In this document: piece after piece, positions 1-11,340 of the stretch | How positions within the stretch are numbered: the first letter of the stretch is position 1 | How the letters are laid out: each line of letters begins with the position of its first letter | Origin: Bretschneidera sinensis | Lineage: Eukaryota > Streptophyta > Magnoliopsida > Brassicales > Akaniaceae | DNA length: 64,000 nucleotides | NCBI GenBank assembly: GCA_023935145.1 | Contig: CM043700.1 | Span: 66,013,120-66,077,119 of the forward strand | Reading direction: 5' to 3' | The notes under the pieces: model-generated | Database searches by the model: none | Told to the model about the DNA's origin: nothing | The model's input: only the letters and a program-made list of their open reading frames with translations | Made by a program: the position numbers and the translations under genes

Positions 1-12
1 TGGTATCAAAGC
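1..12 (+). other. copia-1 primer binding site
   Basis: The sequence tggtatcaaagc differs by one base from TGGTATCAGAGC, the usual plant copia site complementary to the 3' end of initiator tRNA-Met. It marks the point just inside the missing 5' LTR. A second, degenerate copy (tgggtatcggagc) lies at 22-34. Confidence 0.85.
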
Positions 13-244
13 TTGCACAGCTGGGTATCGGAGCAAGAACAGAAGGTGTCGAAGTAAGACTCCAAGAATCAAAGAACGAACTTCTTAGGTGATTCAAGAA
101 CGGAGTAAAGATCAAGATCAAATCGTGTTCTTGAGAGTGATTCAAGAACGGTGTTGAGATCAATCTTCGATCGTGTTCTTGAGGTTTAGAAGAAGTTGAA
201 AAGAATTTGTGGGTGCTGCACAAATCTGGGATCATCTCCGCAAG

Positions 245-2341
245 ATGGGTTCAAATTTCGTTGTTGAGAAGTTTGATGGAAAGGGAGATTTTTCCCTATG
301 GAAGCGAAAGATCAAGGCTGTTCTTATGCAACAGAAGGTGGACTTGGCTATTGGAGAAGATGATGCTTTTCCAGCAAGTATCACGGAGGACTAGCAGATT
401 GAGATGAAGAAGATGGCATATAGCACCATCTTCTTACACATGTCGGATAGTGTCACAAGGGAGGACGGAGACTCGGAAGATCTTGCTGTCATATGGAAGA
501 AACTAGATGAGTTGTTTCTTACCAAAACTCTCCCTAACAAGTTTATCTTCTTAAAGAATCTTTGCTTTTAAAATAGATCCTAATAAAGAGTTGCAAGATA
601 ATCTTGATGTCTTTAATAAACTAGTTCAAGATTTGGCTAGTTGTAGTATTAAATTCATGGATGAACAATTGGTTGTTATGTTATTAAATTTTCTTCCTGA
701 TTATTTTGATAGTTTAATTAATGCAATTGAATATGGAAGAGATACACTAACCAAAGAAATTATGTTCAATGCTATAAGGGCTCATGGTTTCAAAGCCAAG
801 AGTAGGGAGGCATCAAGTGGGGAAGGGCTGTTCGTAAGAGGAAGGCCAGCAACTCGGAATGGCAGTAGCAACCATGGAAACTACCAGGAGAAATCAAAGG
901 GTAGAGGGTAGAGCCATGGGAGAGCACTTTTCAAACTAAGATTTAGAGGAATGAGGTGCTTCTACTACAACAAGGAGGGTCACTTCAAGAAAGATTGCAA
1001 GAAGAGGTTGTGGGATGAGAGAGGGAGAAGCCATACCAACAATGGAGAGGCTTCGGTTGCCAAAGGAGAACAGCAAGATGATGTTCTTGTTGTGTGCTCA
1101 AATGTGAGCAGGTGGCAAGGTAGCAAGAAATGGATTTTAGATTTCGGGTGCACTTATCACATGTGCCCTCACAAGGAATGGTTCAACAATTTCAAGGAGA
1201 TCGATGATGGAAGGGTTTTCTTAGGGAATGACAATTCTTGCCAAGTGACGGGGATAGGAGACATCCAATTGAGGATGTTTGATGGAGTCACAAGGCTGCT
1301 GCGAAATGTAAGGTATCTCCCATATTTGAGGAGGAATTTGATCTCATTGGGGCAGCTGGATTCCATGGGGTATACATACAAAACTAAGGGAGGAAAGATC
1401 AAGGTAACCAAGGGTTCTTTGATAGTGATCAAAGCAGCAATCAAAGATGGACTTTATGAGATGATCGGTGAGACAGAAATCAAGGATCAAGTAGCAAGCT
1501 TGATGGCTGAGATAGATAAGGCAACACTTTGGCACAATCGCTTAGGACATATGAGCGAAAAGGGGCTGCAAGTTCTCAGTAAGGATGGTCTACTTGGAGG
1601 AGACAATGTAAAGAAACTGGATTTTTGTGAGAGTTGCATTCTTGGGAAGCAACATCGGGTCAGCTTCAACACCGGAGTGCACAAGTCTAAAGGGATTCTT
1701 GACTATATCTATGGGGATCTTTAGGGACCAGCAAGGACACCAACACAGGGAGGTAATCGTTGCTTTCTGTCTTTAATTGAAGATTACTCAAGAATGGTTT
1801 AGGTTTATTTGCTTAAAAATAAATTGGATACTTTGAATAAATTTATGGTGTGGAAAAAGTTGTTGGAGACTCAAACGGGCAAGGTAGTTAAGGTGTTAAG
1901 AACCGATAATGGTTTAGAATTTTTTAATAAGGACTTTGATAAATTCGATGAATTAAATGGCATTCTAAGACATAGAACGGTTGTGAAAACCCCTCAGCAA
2001 AATGGAGTTGCTGAGAGGATGAATAGAACCCTTATGGAAAAGGTTAGGTGCATGTTAATAGGATCCGGTTTGCCAAAATATTTTTGGGGAGAAGCTGTGT
2101 CTACAGTTGCATGCTTGGTTAATAGATCACCCTCTAGGGCTTTAGGCTTTAAGACTCCCATGGAGATGTGGAGTGGAAAACCCCCTGAGTTGAGCAACCT
2201 TAGGACTTTTGGGTGTGCTGCATATGCACATCAAAAGGATGATAAACTTAACCTACGGTCTAGAAAATGTGTGTTTCTAGGGTATGGTGATGGGGTTAAG
2301 GGGTATAGGTTATGGTCCTTAGAACAAAAAGGATTGAGACT
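245..2341 (+). pseudogene. copia-1 gag-protease-integrase (broken)
   Basis: The start at 245 (MGSNFVVEKFDG...) is chosen because copia-2 has the matching start at 26954. Gag follows, with the retrotransposon gag domain to about 900. The zinc knuckle at 954-998 reads CFYYNKEGHFKKDC, so the second cysteine of CX2CX4HX4C is lost. The protease active site at about 1141 reads DFGCTYHM where DSG is usual. The pre-integrase zinc domain (LWHNRLGH...CESCILGKQH, about 1530-1650) and the integrase core follow, with LRTDNGLEF near 1900 and PQQNGVAERMNR near 1995. Stops lie near 392, 910, 1722 and 1799, all of them C-to-T or G-to-A changes of Gln or Trp codons when compared with copia-2 or the family pattern. 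A frameshift lies near 550. The reading frame is then cut by gypsy-A at 2342. Confidence 0.9.
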
Positions 2342-3769
2342 TGATTACGCCCAAAACAGTAACGCGGTGTTGTAGTGCGGCTTTGGGGTGTTGATTCCAC
2401 AGGGAGACAAATTAACTATAAAGAAAGATGTAAACTTTAATGTGAGACAATATAATTAAATTAAATAGAGAATCTGAATTTGATAGTGAAACAATTATGT
2501 AAAATAGATTGTGAAATATAATAAAGGAACAACAAGGATCCGGGAATCCTCCCTAGGTTCGTTGCTCTAATCCTAACTTGATTCAGTTGTTTTTATCTCG
2601 ATTGCAAGTTTCACATCCCAAACAGGTAATCGGCATATATTTAATTGAAGCACATGTATAAACCCTAATTTGATTGTTATGAGATAATTTTTTTTTTAAT
2701 TCATGAACACATGATCTATCCTATAAGTTTATCAAGAAACGACAATATATCTTTTAATGACAATATTGCAGTAATGGACAAACCTAAAGGCTAGATTTAC
2801 CGGACTCAATCATACCCAAGTAATCTTGACATAAAGAAAGCATGACTGAATTTATATCAAGAAAGAAAGATGCAATCATCGGATTAGATGAAATCTTATA
2901 ATTAGATTAAAAAGTAAATCATAACAATGTTTGAACGTTAAAGCTCTATTACAACTGAATCAAATAAGAGAAATAGAAACAACTACACCTAGGGATTCAT
3001 CCCTTCTCCTTGCTTGGAGATTAGTTAGCCATGGGGCTCATGGTTGCACAATGGAAGGAAAGTTGCTGCTCTCTTGAGTTCTCCAGCTTTTTGGATATCT
3101 AATTACAAACCCTAAGTAGTATATTTATAGTGTACAAGGCCTAGGGGTGTTTTAGGGTTTGAACAAGTCATTAAAAACCTAATTAGGGTCTAACTTGGAG
3201 TGCATAAAGCTGTGTGCGCGCTGCACCTTCACTTGGGCGCGGTGCGCCTCTGTTTTGTTAAGTCAGGTGCTGGTGCTGTGAGGTGCGGAGCGGGCTGATG
3301 CTGATTCAGGAGGTCTGACCTCTGTCCGGTAAAATAGCCATAACTTTCTCTAGAGAAATGATTTTAATGAACCGTAAAATCCTCCAGAAATTAGACTTCC
3401 AGATCTTTCTAAGAATATATGGCACACTTCCTGGTTCTTTCTACATCAGTACAGTTTAATTTGTAAAGATGGTTGATTTGTATGGCAACTCCAGCAACTT
3501 AGTGAAAACTCCTTTCTTAGTTTCTCTTCATCTTGGCTCTTCCGCAACCACTCTTTCGCTTGAGTGTTCAATGGAGCTTCGTGTTTAAAATGATGATAGC
3601 TCTTCCATCTCTTTTAACTCAAGATACCTGAAAAATACACCAAAATAAGTTAATGCTCCAAAAATACCACTTTAGAGTTGTTAATGAATAGAAATGCAAT
3701 TAAGACCTAAATCAACCCTAAAGTGCTAAGAAATAAGTATGATTATAATGCGTTTTATGGCTCTTATCA
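2342..3769 (-). repeat. gypsy-A 3' LTR
   Basis: This 1428-bp LTR matches 12888-14337. The main difference is a 22-bp segment near 3290 that is present in the other LTR, where a GC-rich gcggcgc unit is doubled. It has TG...CA ends. It contains the module ccataactttctctagag (about 3340-3500), which also appears in the gypsy-E LTR. Confidence 0.96.
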
Positions 3770-3805
3770 CAACCCCCAACTAGCTTATTGCTAGTCCCTA
3801 GCAAT
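3770..3805 (-). promoter_or_regulatory. gypsy-A polypurine tract and adjoining stem-loop
   Basis: On the minus strand TTGGGGGTTG abuts the 3' LTR and is the polypurine tract that primes plus-strand DNA synthesis. Just upstream in element sense, at 3787-3805, lies a perfect 8-bp stem, ATTGCTAG and CTAGCAAT, with a 3-base loop. A similar stem-loop lies at the same place in gypsy-B, -C and -D. Confidence 0.8.
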
Positions 3806-5381
3806 TCAAGCGAAAAACAAGAGATGAATTTCTATGGTGGGAATCAAATTTTATGAAATGCAATATTAGTGTCAACCAAGAGTAATTCACTTTTTGTCTC
3901 AAAAATTTCACATAACATACGGCACATAGAATCATTAAATTTTATCTAAGTCCAAAAGTAATCCAAACATCAATCTTAAAATCGTTATTGACTCTTAACA
4001 TCCATCTTACCACGATCCATTAATCCGAACACCCGGATGATTTTATGCACAACATTCATGAATACAAGTCTTGGCCTCTAAAAACATAACAAATTGTGTG
4101 ACATCAATCACATAAACAAGCTCCATAGGCTTATTTTTCAAATCATTCTCCACTATTGTAGAAACGTCACACTACATTGGATCAATCAGGTCTTTCATAA
4201 GCTTGTAATGTTAGATCAAGGTAAAGTTTAAGGAAAAACGGGAAGGATTTGCAAGTAAAAGAACTTAATCTCTTAGCTTTAAGCACAACCACTTTTAAGT
4301 GCTAGATAACTTCACTTCAATGCTCAACTCCTTCAACCATTTTTTTATTTTTATTTTTATAAGAGTATATCTCTTGATAAGTCACCACTTTTCTTTTCTT
4401 TTCCACATCCCACAACCCCCAACTTATCTTCTTTAATATACTTGGGGTATGGTTTTTCATATTTCCATCCTTACTCCTCTTAAGTGCTTCTCAACAATGT
4501 GTACAGCTAAGTTCTTTTAGAAGAAAGGTAAAGATAAAATATTCTTAAGCTCATAATGGTAAGTAAATGGGTTTTTGAAAGAAACAAGGCTCAAATAGGT
4601 GACTAGTGATATATACTGCAAAGGTAGGTTTGAAAGGCTCAAACGGTTCAAAGATGGCCTTATATCACATCCTAAGTAGTGTGCATTCTAGGAATTCACC
4701 TCAAATGATTATCAAATAAGTTCTAGAGCTTGTTGAGACCGCAAAAATATTCACGAACAATCGCACATAAAGCTTTTCTGGATGTTATTAGACTAATCAT
4801 TCAATCTTACCACAAACTAGAGTCTCAAACCAAATCAAGTTGACACTTAAATTATTCTCAAACTGAAACAAAATTTAACTTCTTCTTCATGCTATCTGTT
4901 ATCTTAATTAAGTTCATATCATTGACATATGAATTAACTCTAAGGCTAACACAAAGCATGCTTAAAACAAAAGATACGGACAATGACACCAGCAATTTAA
5001 TGAAAGACAAATAAAGGCAAATCATATGTTTCCTCCACCCCCAACTTAAAATTTACATTGACCTCAATGTGAAAGAGAAAGTAAAGGAAACTCCCCTTGG
5101 GTAAGCATAAGTGCACAGCAGCTGAAAGCGGTGCATCTCCATTTGAACTGCATGCTATACTTTTTGTTAAAAGGTTGATCTGCAAAAGAGAACAAACAAA
5201 AAGAAAGCAACGATGGTGTACTATGAAGAATCCCACCATATGTTAGCACATGAACTAAAAAGAAACAACTGAGTATGAAAGATAAGAAGAAAAAAAAAAG
5301 AAAACATATTGAAAGATAGAGTGGTGAGTCGATAAAAAAATAGAATAAAAGAGAAAGCAACAAACAAAATAGACCCCAAAA
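3806..5381. other. gypsy-A non-coding region between the env-position gene and 3' LTR
   Basis: About 1.6 kb of AT-rich sequence with no coding support. Short open frames near 5000-5360 are low-complexity. Such a long untranslated stretch before the 3' LTR is usual for Athila-like elements. Confidence 0.7.
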
Positions 5382-6520
5382 TTAATCATCAATGTCTTCA
5401 GGATCGGCCTCATTCTCTTCTTCATTCTCGTCACCTTCCCCTTGAGGTGGATTGAAAGATGAACCCGGATAGGGTGGCAGGGTGGGAAGGTGATCCATAT
5501 GAAATCCAGTAGCGGAGGTAATATGATGTTTCATTTGACCAAAATAGGAGAATACCTCCGCATGATAATTAGCTTGCCTAGAAAAGAACTGTTCTTGACG
5601 ATCTAACCTATCGGATAACAGTTTATGGTGTTCTTCAAAATGATGCTCTAAGCGGTCAAGACACTCTACGACAGTGAAATTTCTAGAGGCAGGAGGAGCA
5701 GAAATCATTGCTCCCTCCTCTGGATTTGGCGGTCTTGAGGTTTTAAGTAGATTGAGCATGTAATCATCGATGGGTTTCTTGGGTAGTTGGTGCGCCTCGA
5801 TACTACTGTAAGGGACATCAGCTTGGATGCATAGTTGGGCAATCAAAGACAGAAAGTACAATCCAAGTTTATGGCACAAAGTGTGTAAGATAGAATCGAA
5901 TATTATTTCACCCACATCTATAGCATACCCATCAGAATGGCATAGATCAAAACAGCTCTTGGAACAGTCAGGTTACTATAATGTAAAGCAGGCATCATCC
6001 GTTGACACACAAAGTATTGCCAAGCTCGAGTATTGACATTCAAAGATGCACCGGGTAAGGTTTTATGGGCATCACCCGTCATTTTCCAGGTTGTGCCCGG
6101 AATGCAGAGAGTATTGCAAATCTCATTATAGTCAATATTGGATGCATAAGCACGATACTCACTGTGTTCTATGTCGGGTAACCCATAGAACCGATTGATG
6201 GATGAGCGGCTAAAAGAGATTAGTTTTCCTCTGACTAAGACTTTTCCATTCCTATGTTCGTCGGCATTGGCATAGAATTCGCGAACTATGTTTGGTATGG
6301 AATTAGGTGGTGGTCTGGAAAAATTTCCCCAATTTCTAGCAAGAATTATTGTAAATAAGGATGGGTTGCCCCTCTCAGTTATATTAAATCCTCGCTCGGG
6401 AATGATTTTTCTAGTACTCAACAAGCTATGATACCTTTCACTAGCCTCAAAACTCACAAATTTTGACTTATCATATTCTTGTTGTTTTTTCCCCCTAGAC
6501 CTCTTAATTTTTGGTGCCAT
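5382..6520 (-). pseudogene. gypsy-A env-position protein, one frameshift
   Basis: This gene lies after integrase, where Athila elements carry an env-like gene. The start at 6520 (MAPKIKRSRGKK, very basic) is the first ATG of the conserved frame. The motif VRGKLISFSRSSINRFYGLP and the surrounding sequence match a domain I recognise from plant retrotransposon and putative transposon proteins. The second half carries a predicted coiled coil (LDRLEHHFEEHHKLLSDRL) and ends with a proline-rich segment and an acidic tail. One extra base near 5937 shifts the frame; apart from that it is open. I see no convincing signal peptide or membrane anchor, so the label env rests on position only. The gypsy-B counterpart at 55258-56405 shares the domain and coiled-coil layout. 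Confidence 0.72.
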
Positions 6521-7372
6521 AGATGTCAAATATATAGAACAATAAATGTAGAGCAAAATTTAACCACCAAAGAATTACAAGTGAATAATTAAGGGGAGAA
6601 TTTAAACTTACTTGAGGTCCAAATGAGAGAAAGGAAATACTAACCACATCTTGAAGATTTGCTTGATGAACACCAAAAGCTCCTTAGAACCAAGTTTAAT
6701 GGAGGAATTTCTAACAGAAATTGCAAGATTAAGGTAAGTTTCTACAAGAAAAGAAGGAAAAAGGGAGAAATTTGGAGTGAAATTTGGTGTGTGGAGTGTT
6801 AGGTTATGGAGAGAGGAAGAGAGAAAATGGGAGAGGCTGTAAGATTGTAAGTGAGAAATGAAAAAAAAAATGCAGATGTTAGGTGTAAATGTGTGTGGAG
6901 TGTTAGGTTTAGCTGTTGTTTTTTTTTTTACAAAATCTGGGCTTGTTTAGGAGATGCAGCGTGGGCTGGGTGACGTGCGGCGTGGGTCTGGGCCAGTGGG
7001 CTTGCGCTCACTGTGAGGTGCAGCGTGAGCCTGGCGAGGCGCAGCACGGGCTGGAGCTAGGTTGTACCCGTTTCTGTGAGGCGCGGCACGGGCTGGACTC
7101 GTGCTGGGCTTGTTTCTATGAGGCACGGCACAGGCCTGGCGAGGCACGACACAAGCTGGAGCTGGGTCAGGCTTGTGCTGCTCAAAGAATGTATTTGTTT
7201 TCTTGCCCAAACAAAATAAAATGAAATTAGTAAATAAAAATAGATAAATATTCTAATAAATTTAAAGTAATTGAAACTAAAAAAATAAAATGTAAGAGAA
7301 ACTCAACAAATAAAATAAAAATAAAATAAAATAAAACGAAAAAAACGCACCTTGGTTGTATGATGATCAATT
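6521..7372. other. gypsy-A spacer between integrase and env-position gene, with GC-rich repeats
   Basis: Non-coding. Between 6945 and 7190 it holds a GC-rich patch of diverged short repeats of the type gaggcgcggcacgggctgg, about 35-60 bases apart. The same gcggcgcgggct motif occurs in the element's LTRs (near 3290 and 13820-13870). The rest is AT-rich. Open frames across the patch on both strands are side effects of its composition. Confidence 0.7.
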
Positions 7373-8742
7373 TTAAGGTAAATAGACCGGATCCATAACT
7401 GGAATGCCTTCCACTTCCGGATCTTGCCTATTGATTAAGATTTTAAGCCGCTGACTATTCACTTTAAAAATCCGACCGTCCCTAGAGTCCTCAATTTCCA
7501 CGGCTTCATTTTCAAAAATATTCTTTACTATGAAAGGACCGGTCCACCTTGACCTAAGTTTTCCATGATGCTTATGGAGTCTAGAGTCGTATAAGAACAC
7601 CCGATCATTGGGCTTAAATGTTTTTCTCGAAATGTTTTTATCATGGAATACTTTCATCTTAGCCTTATAGATTCTAGAATTCTCATAAGCATCGTTTCTT
7701 AATTCCTCTAACTTGGTCAAGATTAAAAGACTTGATTGCCCAATAAGCTCGATGCTCGAGCTCTACAGGTAGGTGACAGGGCTTTCCAAAAACAAGCCGA
7801 TAAGGTGACATACCTAAGGGAGTTTTAAAGGCGGTACAGTAAGCCCAAAGCGCATCAACTAGTCTCAAAGACCAATCCTTACGATCCAAGTTAACTGTAT
7901 TTTCTAAAATCTGTTTAATTTCCCTATTGGAAAGCTCTACCTATCCACTGGTCTGAGGGTGATAGGCAGTAGATATTTTATGCAATACCCCATATTTTTT
8001 CATCAAAGCTTCAAAAGAGCGGTTGCAAAAATGTGTACCTCGATCACTAATTATAGCACATAGTGTACCAAATCGAGATAACACATTTTCTTTGAGAAAT
8101 TTAATTACCGTTTGATTATCATTTCTGTGGCAAGCGAGCCTCTACCCACTTAGATACATAATCTATTGCTACGATGATATATTGGTATCCGAAGGAAGGA
8201 GGAAAGGGTCCCATGAAATCGATGCCCCAACAATCAAAGATTTCAATCACTAAAATAGGGTTTAAGGGCATTATATTTCGTCGAGGCACAGCTCCTAACT
8301 TTTGACACCTTTTGCATGAGCGACAATAGATGTTTGCATCTTTAAACAAGGTAGGCCAATAAAATCCACACTGCAAAATTTTTGCAGTGGTTTTTTTCAT
8401 TGAAAAGTAACCTCCACAAGCTTGGGTATGACAAAATTCTAAGACGCTATCAATCTCTTCATTAGGGATGCAACGCCTTAAAATTTGGTCAGGGTAGTGT
8501 TTGAAAAGATAGGGGTCATCCCAATAAAAGTTACGTACCTCATATAAGTATTTCCTCTTATCTTGAGCATTCCAATCCATAGGTATCTCACCTGTAGCCA
8601 AATAATTTACTATGTGAGTGAACCACGGTAGAGAAGTGATAGAGAGTAATTGCTCATCGGGAAAATCATCTTTGATTGGTATGTCATCACGAGTGTCCTC
8701 GAATGTAAGTCTCGAGAGATGGTCAGCCACTATGTTCTCCAC
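7373..8742 (-). pseudogene. gypsy-A integrase
   Basis: This enzyme inserts the cDNA into the genome. The HHCC zinc domain (HTQACGGYFSMKKT...CRSCKRCQK) lies near 8450-8300. The catalytic core starts with WGIDFMGPFP near 8220, continues in another frame with a DRGTHF segment near 8040, and reaches the [10 protein letters not shown] glutamate segment near 7920. The C-terminal domain (RVFLYDSRLHKHHGKLRSRWTGPF) lies near 7600-7530. A frameshift lies near 8125, a CAG-to-TAG stop (SGQ then stop) near 7940, and a further break near 7720. The first part also includes the RNase H-integrase linker (MENIVADHLSRL). Confidence 0.88.
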
Positions 8743-11340
8743 TCCTTTCTTATCCTTGATGGTGATGTCGAATTCTTATAAGAGAAGGATCCATCGGATT
8801 AATCGTGCCTTAGCATCATTCTTTGTAAGAAGATACTTAAGGGCTACATGATCTGTAAAAATAAGGATAGGAGAACCAATCAAATAGGCACAGAATTTAT
8901 CTAAAGCAAATACTATAGCTAGCAATTCTTTTTCAGTTGTAGAGTAATTCATTTGAGCACTATTTAAAGTCTTACTAGTATAGTAAATTACAAAAGGTTT
9001 GCCTTCCCTTCGCTGTTCAAGAACAGCACCTACAGCGTAGTCACTAGCATCACACATAATTTTGAAAGGTAAAGTCCAATCCGGTGACTGCATTATAGGT
9101 GCAGAAGTAAGCTTTCCAATTAGTGTTTGGAAGGCCTCTTGACAAGCTTGTGTCTATTCAAATGGGCTGTCTTTAATGAGGAGGGTACATAGAGGTCTAG
9201 ATATGCTCGAGAAATTTTGTATGAACCTCCTATAAAAACCAGCATGACCAAGGAAAGATCTTACATCCTTTATTGTCTTGGGGGTAGGTAATTTAGAGAT
9301 TAATTAAATTTTAGATTGATCAACCTCTATTCCTTTAGAAGAGACAATATGCCCCAAGACAATACCGGATGGTACCACGAAATGGTATTTTTCCCAATTT
9401 AAAACCAATTCTTTCTCCTCACAGTGAATCAAAACTCTCTCTAAATTCTTTAAGCATGCATCGAATGAAGATCCAAAAACATTTAGGTCATCTATAAAAA
9501 CTTCCATGCAATTTTCAACCATATCACTAAAGATACTCATCATACAATGTTGAAAAGTAGCAGGGGCATTGCACAATCCAAATGGCATTATACGAAAAGC
9601 ATAGGTGCCAAAGGGACAAGTGAAAGTGGTCTTTTCTTGGTCTTCTAATGCAATTGCGATTTGGTAATAACCGAAATAACCATCTAAAAAATAGTAGAAG
9701 GGATGATCAGCTACACGCTCAAGAATTTGATCAATAAAGGGGAGTGGGAAGTGGTCTTTCTGGGTGGCAGCATTTAATTTCCTATAATCAATGCACATGC
9801 GCCACCCGGTCACAAGTTTGGTAGGGACTAGTTCTTCTAGGTCATTCTTCACCACCGTGACTTCGGACTTTTTAGGGACTACTTGCGTAGGGCTGACCCA
9901 CTTACTATCAGCTATGGGATATATAATACCTACATCTAATAGTTTCAGCACTTCATTTTTTACTACTTTCATGGTGGGGTTTAGCCTACGTTGCGGGTCT
10001 CTATGAGGACTAGTTCCTTCATCTAGATTTATTTTTTGGGAGCAGATTAAGGGATTAATTCCCCTTAAGTCAGCCATGCTCCATCCTAAAGCTGATTTAT
10101 GTGCATTCAAAATTTGAAGTAATTCCTCACCTTGGGTTTCAGATAATTCAGAGGAAATTATAATAGGAAAGGTATCACCTGGACCGAGAAAAGCATGCTT
10201 TAATCCCTTAGGTAGTGGCTTTAATTCGACCTTAGGTGCTTCCACATTTGAGGGGACTTGTGTCTGGCTTCTTTCGGGCAGCTCTTCAAACCTTGGTTGC
10301 CATGTCCGCTTGCCATAATCCTGAAATTTGTTAAAAACAAAACATACATCAATTATATCCATTTTATCATCAGATAAATCTATTTCAGAATTAACAAGAA
10401 AATTTTTAAGAGGATCATAATCATAAGTTAAAGAGACTCCCTCATTGATGAGTGACTCAATCATGTAAAGCTGGTGGTTTTCGTCCTTATCTTCGGGCTG
10501 CTTTGCAACATTGAAAATTTTTACTTCAAGGGTCATGTTGCCAAATGATAGTTTCATGAGTCCATTCCTACAATTTATTAGAGCATTCGCAGTAGCAAGG
10601 AAAGGTCTACCCAAAATTAAAGGGATTTTAAAATTAGTGTCAATAGCAGAAGTGGCATCAAGAATTAAGAAATCAATAAGATAGTAAAATTTATCAATTT
10701 GAATCAACACATCCTCTACCACACCCCGGGGTACTTTGACTGAACGGTCAGCCAATTGTAACACCACACCGGCTGGTTTGATTTCTCTTAAACCTAGCTG
10801 TAAATAAATGGAAAATGGCATCAACTTGACACTAGCTCCTAAATCTAGTAAGGCTTGTCCAACCTCATGATTTCCAATGCAACAAGCAATGGTTGGACAG
10901 CCCGGGTCTTTATATTTTGGGGGAATTCTTTCCTCAATTAAAGCACTAACTTGTTCAGTTAGGAATGCTGTTTTCTTGACATGGTGCTTCCTCTTAATTG
11001 TGCATAAATCCTTGAGAACTTTTGCATAGGTGGGAACTTGTTTAATCACATGCAAGAGTGGAAGATTCAGTTTCACTTGCCTCAAATTCTCTAGGATTTC
11101 ATTATTTATTTCCAGATTTTTCTTGTTTGATTTTAAGGCTTGAGGGAATGGTGCTTTAATAGGGCTTTTGGTTACTTCAAGATCTTTGGGTTGTTCTGTT
11201 TCACTACTAGCTTATCCCTTTTTCTCATCCTCGGATTTATTCATTGGTGGGATGTGTAGTGACTTACCACTTCGGATCACAATGGCATTTACATTTTTCA
11301 AATTTTCTTGTGCCATATGTTGACCGTGAGGATTGGACTG
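8743..11340 (-). pseudogene. gypsy-A protease-reverse transcriptase-RNase H
   Basis: The protease cleaves the polyprotein, and RT with RNase H makes the cDNA. The longest open stretch (11085-9304, 593 residues) has the aspartic protease motif LLDLGASVKLMP at residues 79-90 and ILGRPFLAT further on. RT motifs follow: WRMCIDYRKLN, FPLPFIDQ, MPFGLCNAPATFQ and the catalytic VFIDDLNVFG with aspartates at residues 532-533. RNase H starts near 9090 (MCDASDYAVGAVL) and ends near 8780. The whole stretch is in the same frame as gag. Stops near 9303, 9154 (Trp TGG to TAG) and 8776 (Gln CAA to TAA) inactivate it. Gene length and order are otherwise intact. Confidence 0.93.

Noticed and set aside
5064..5363. 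Hydrophobic minus-strand frames after the gypsy-A env-position gene, as a possible membrane anchor
   Set aside because: Separate from the gene by its stop codon, low-complexity Phe/Ser/Leu, and no counterpart in gypsy-B.
6916..7224. Cysteine- and alanine-rich open frames in the gypsy-A spacer
   Set aside because: Open in both strands because of the GC-rich repeats; no conserved motif.
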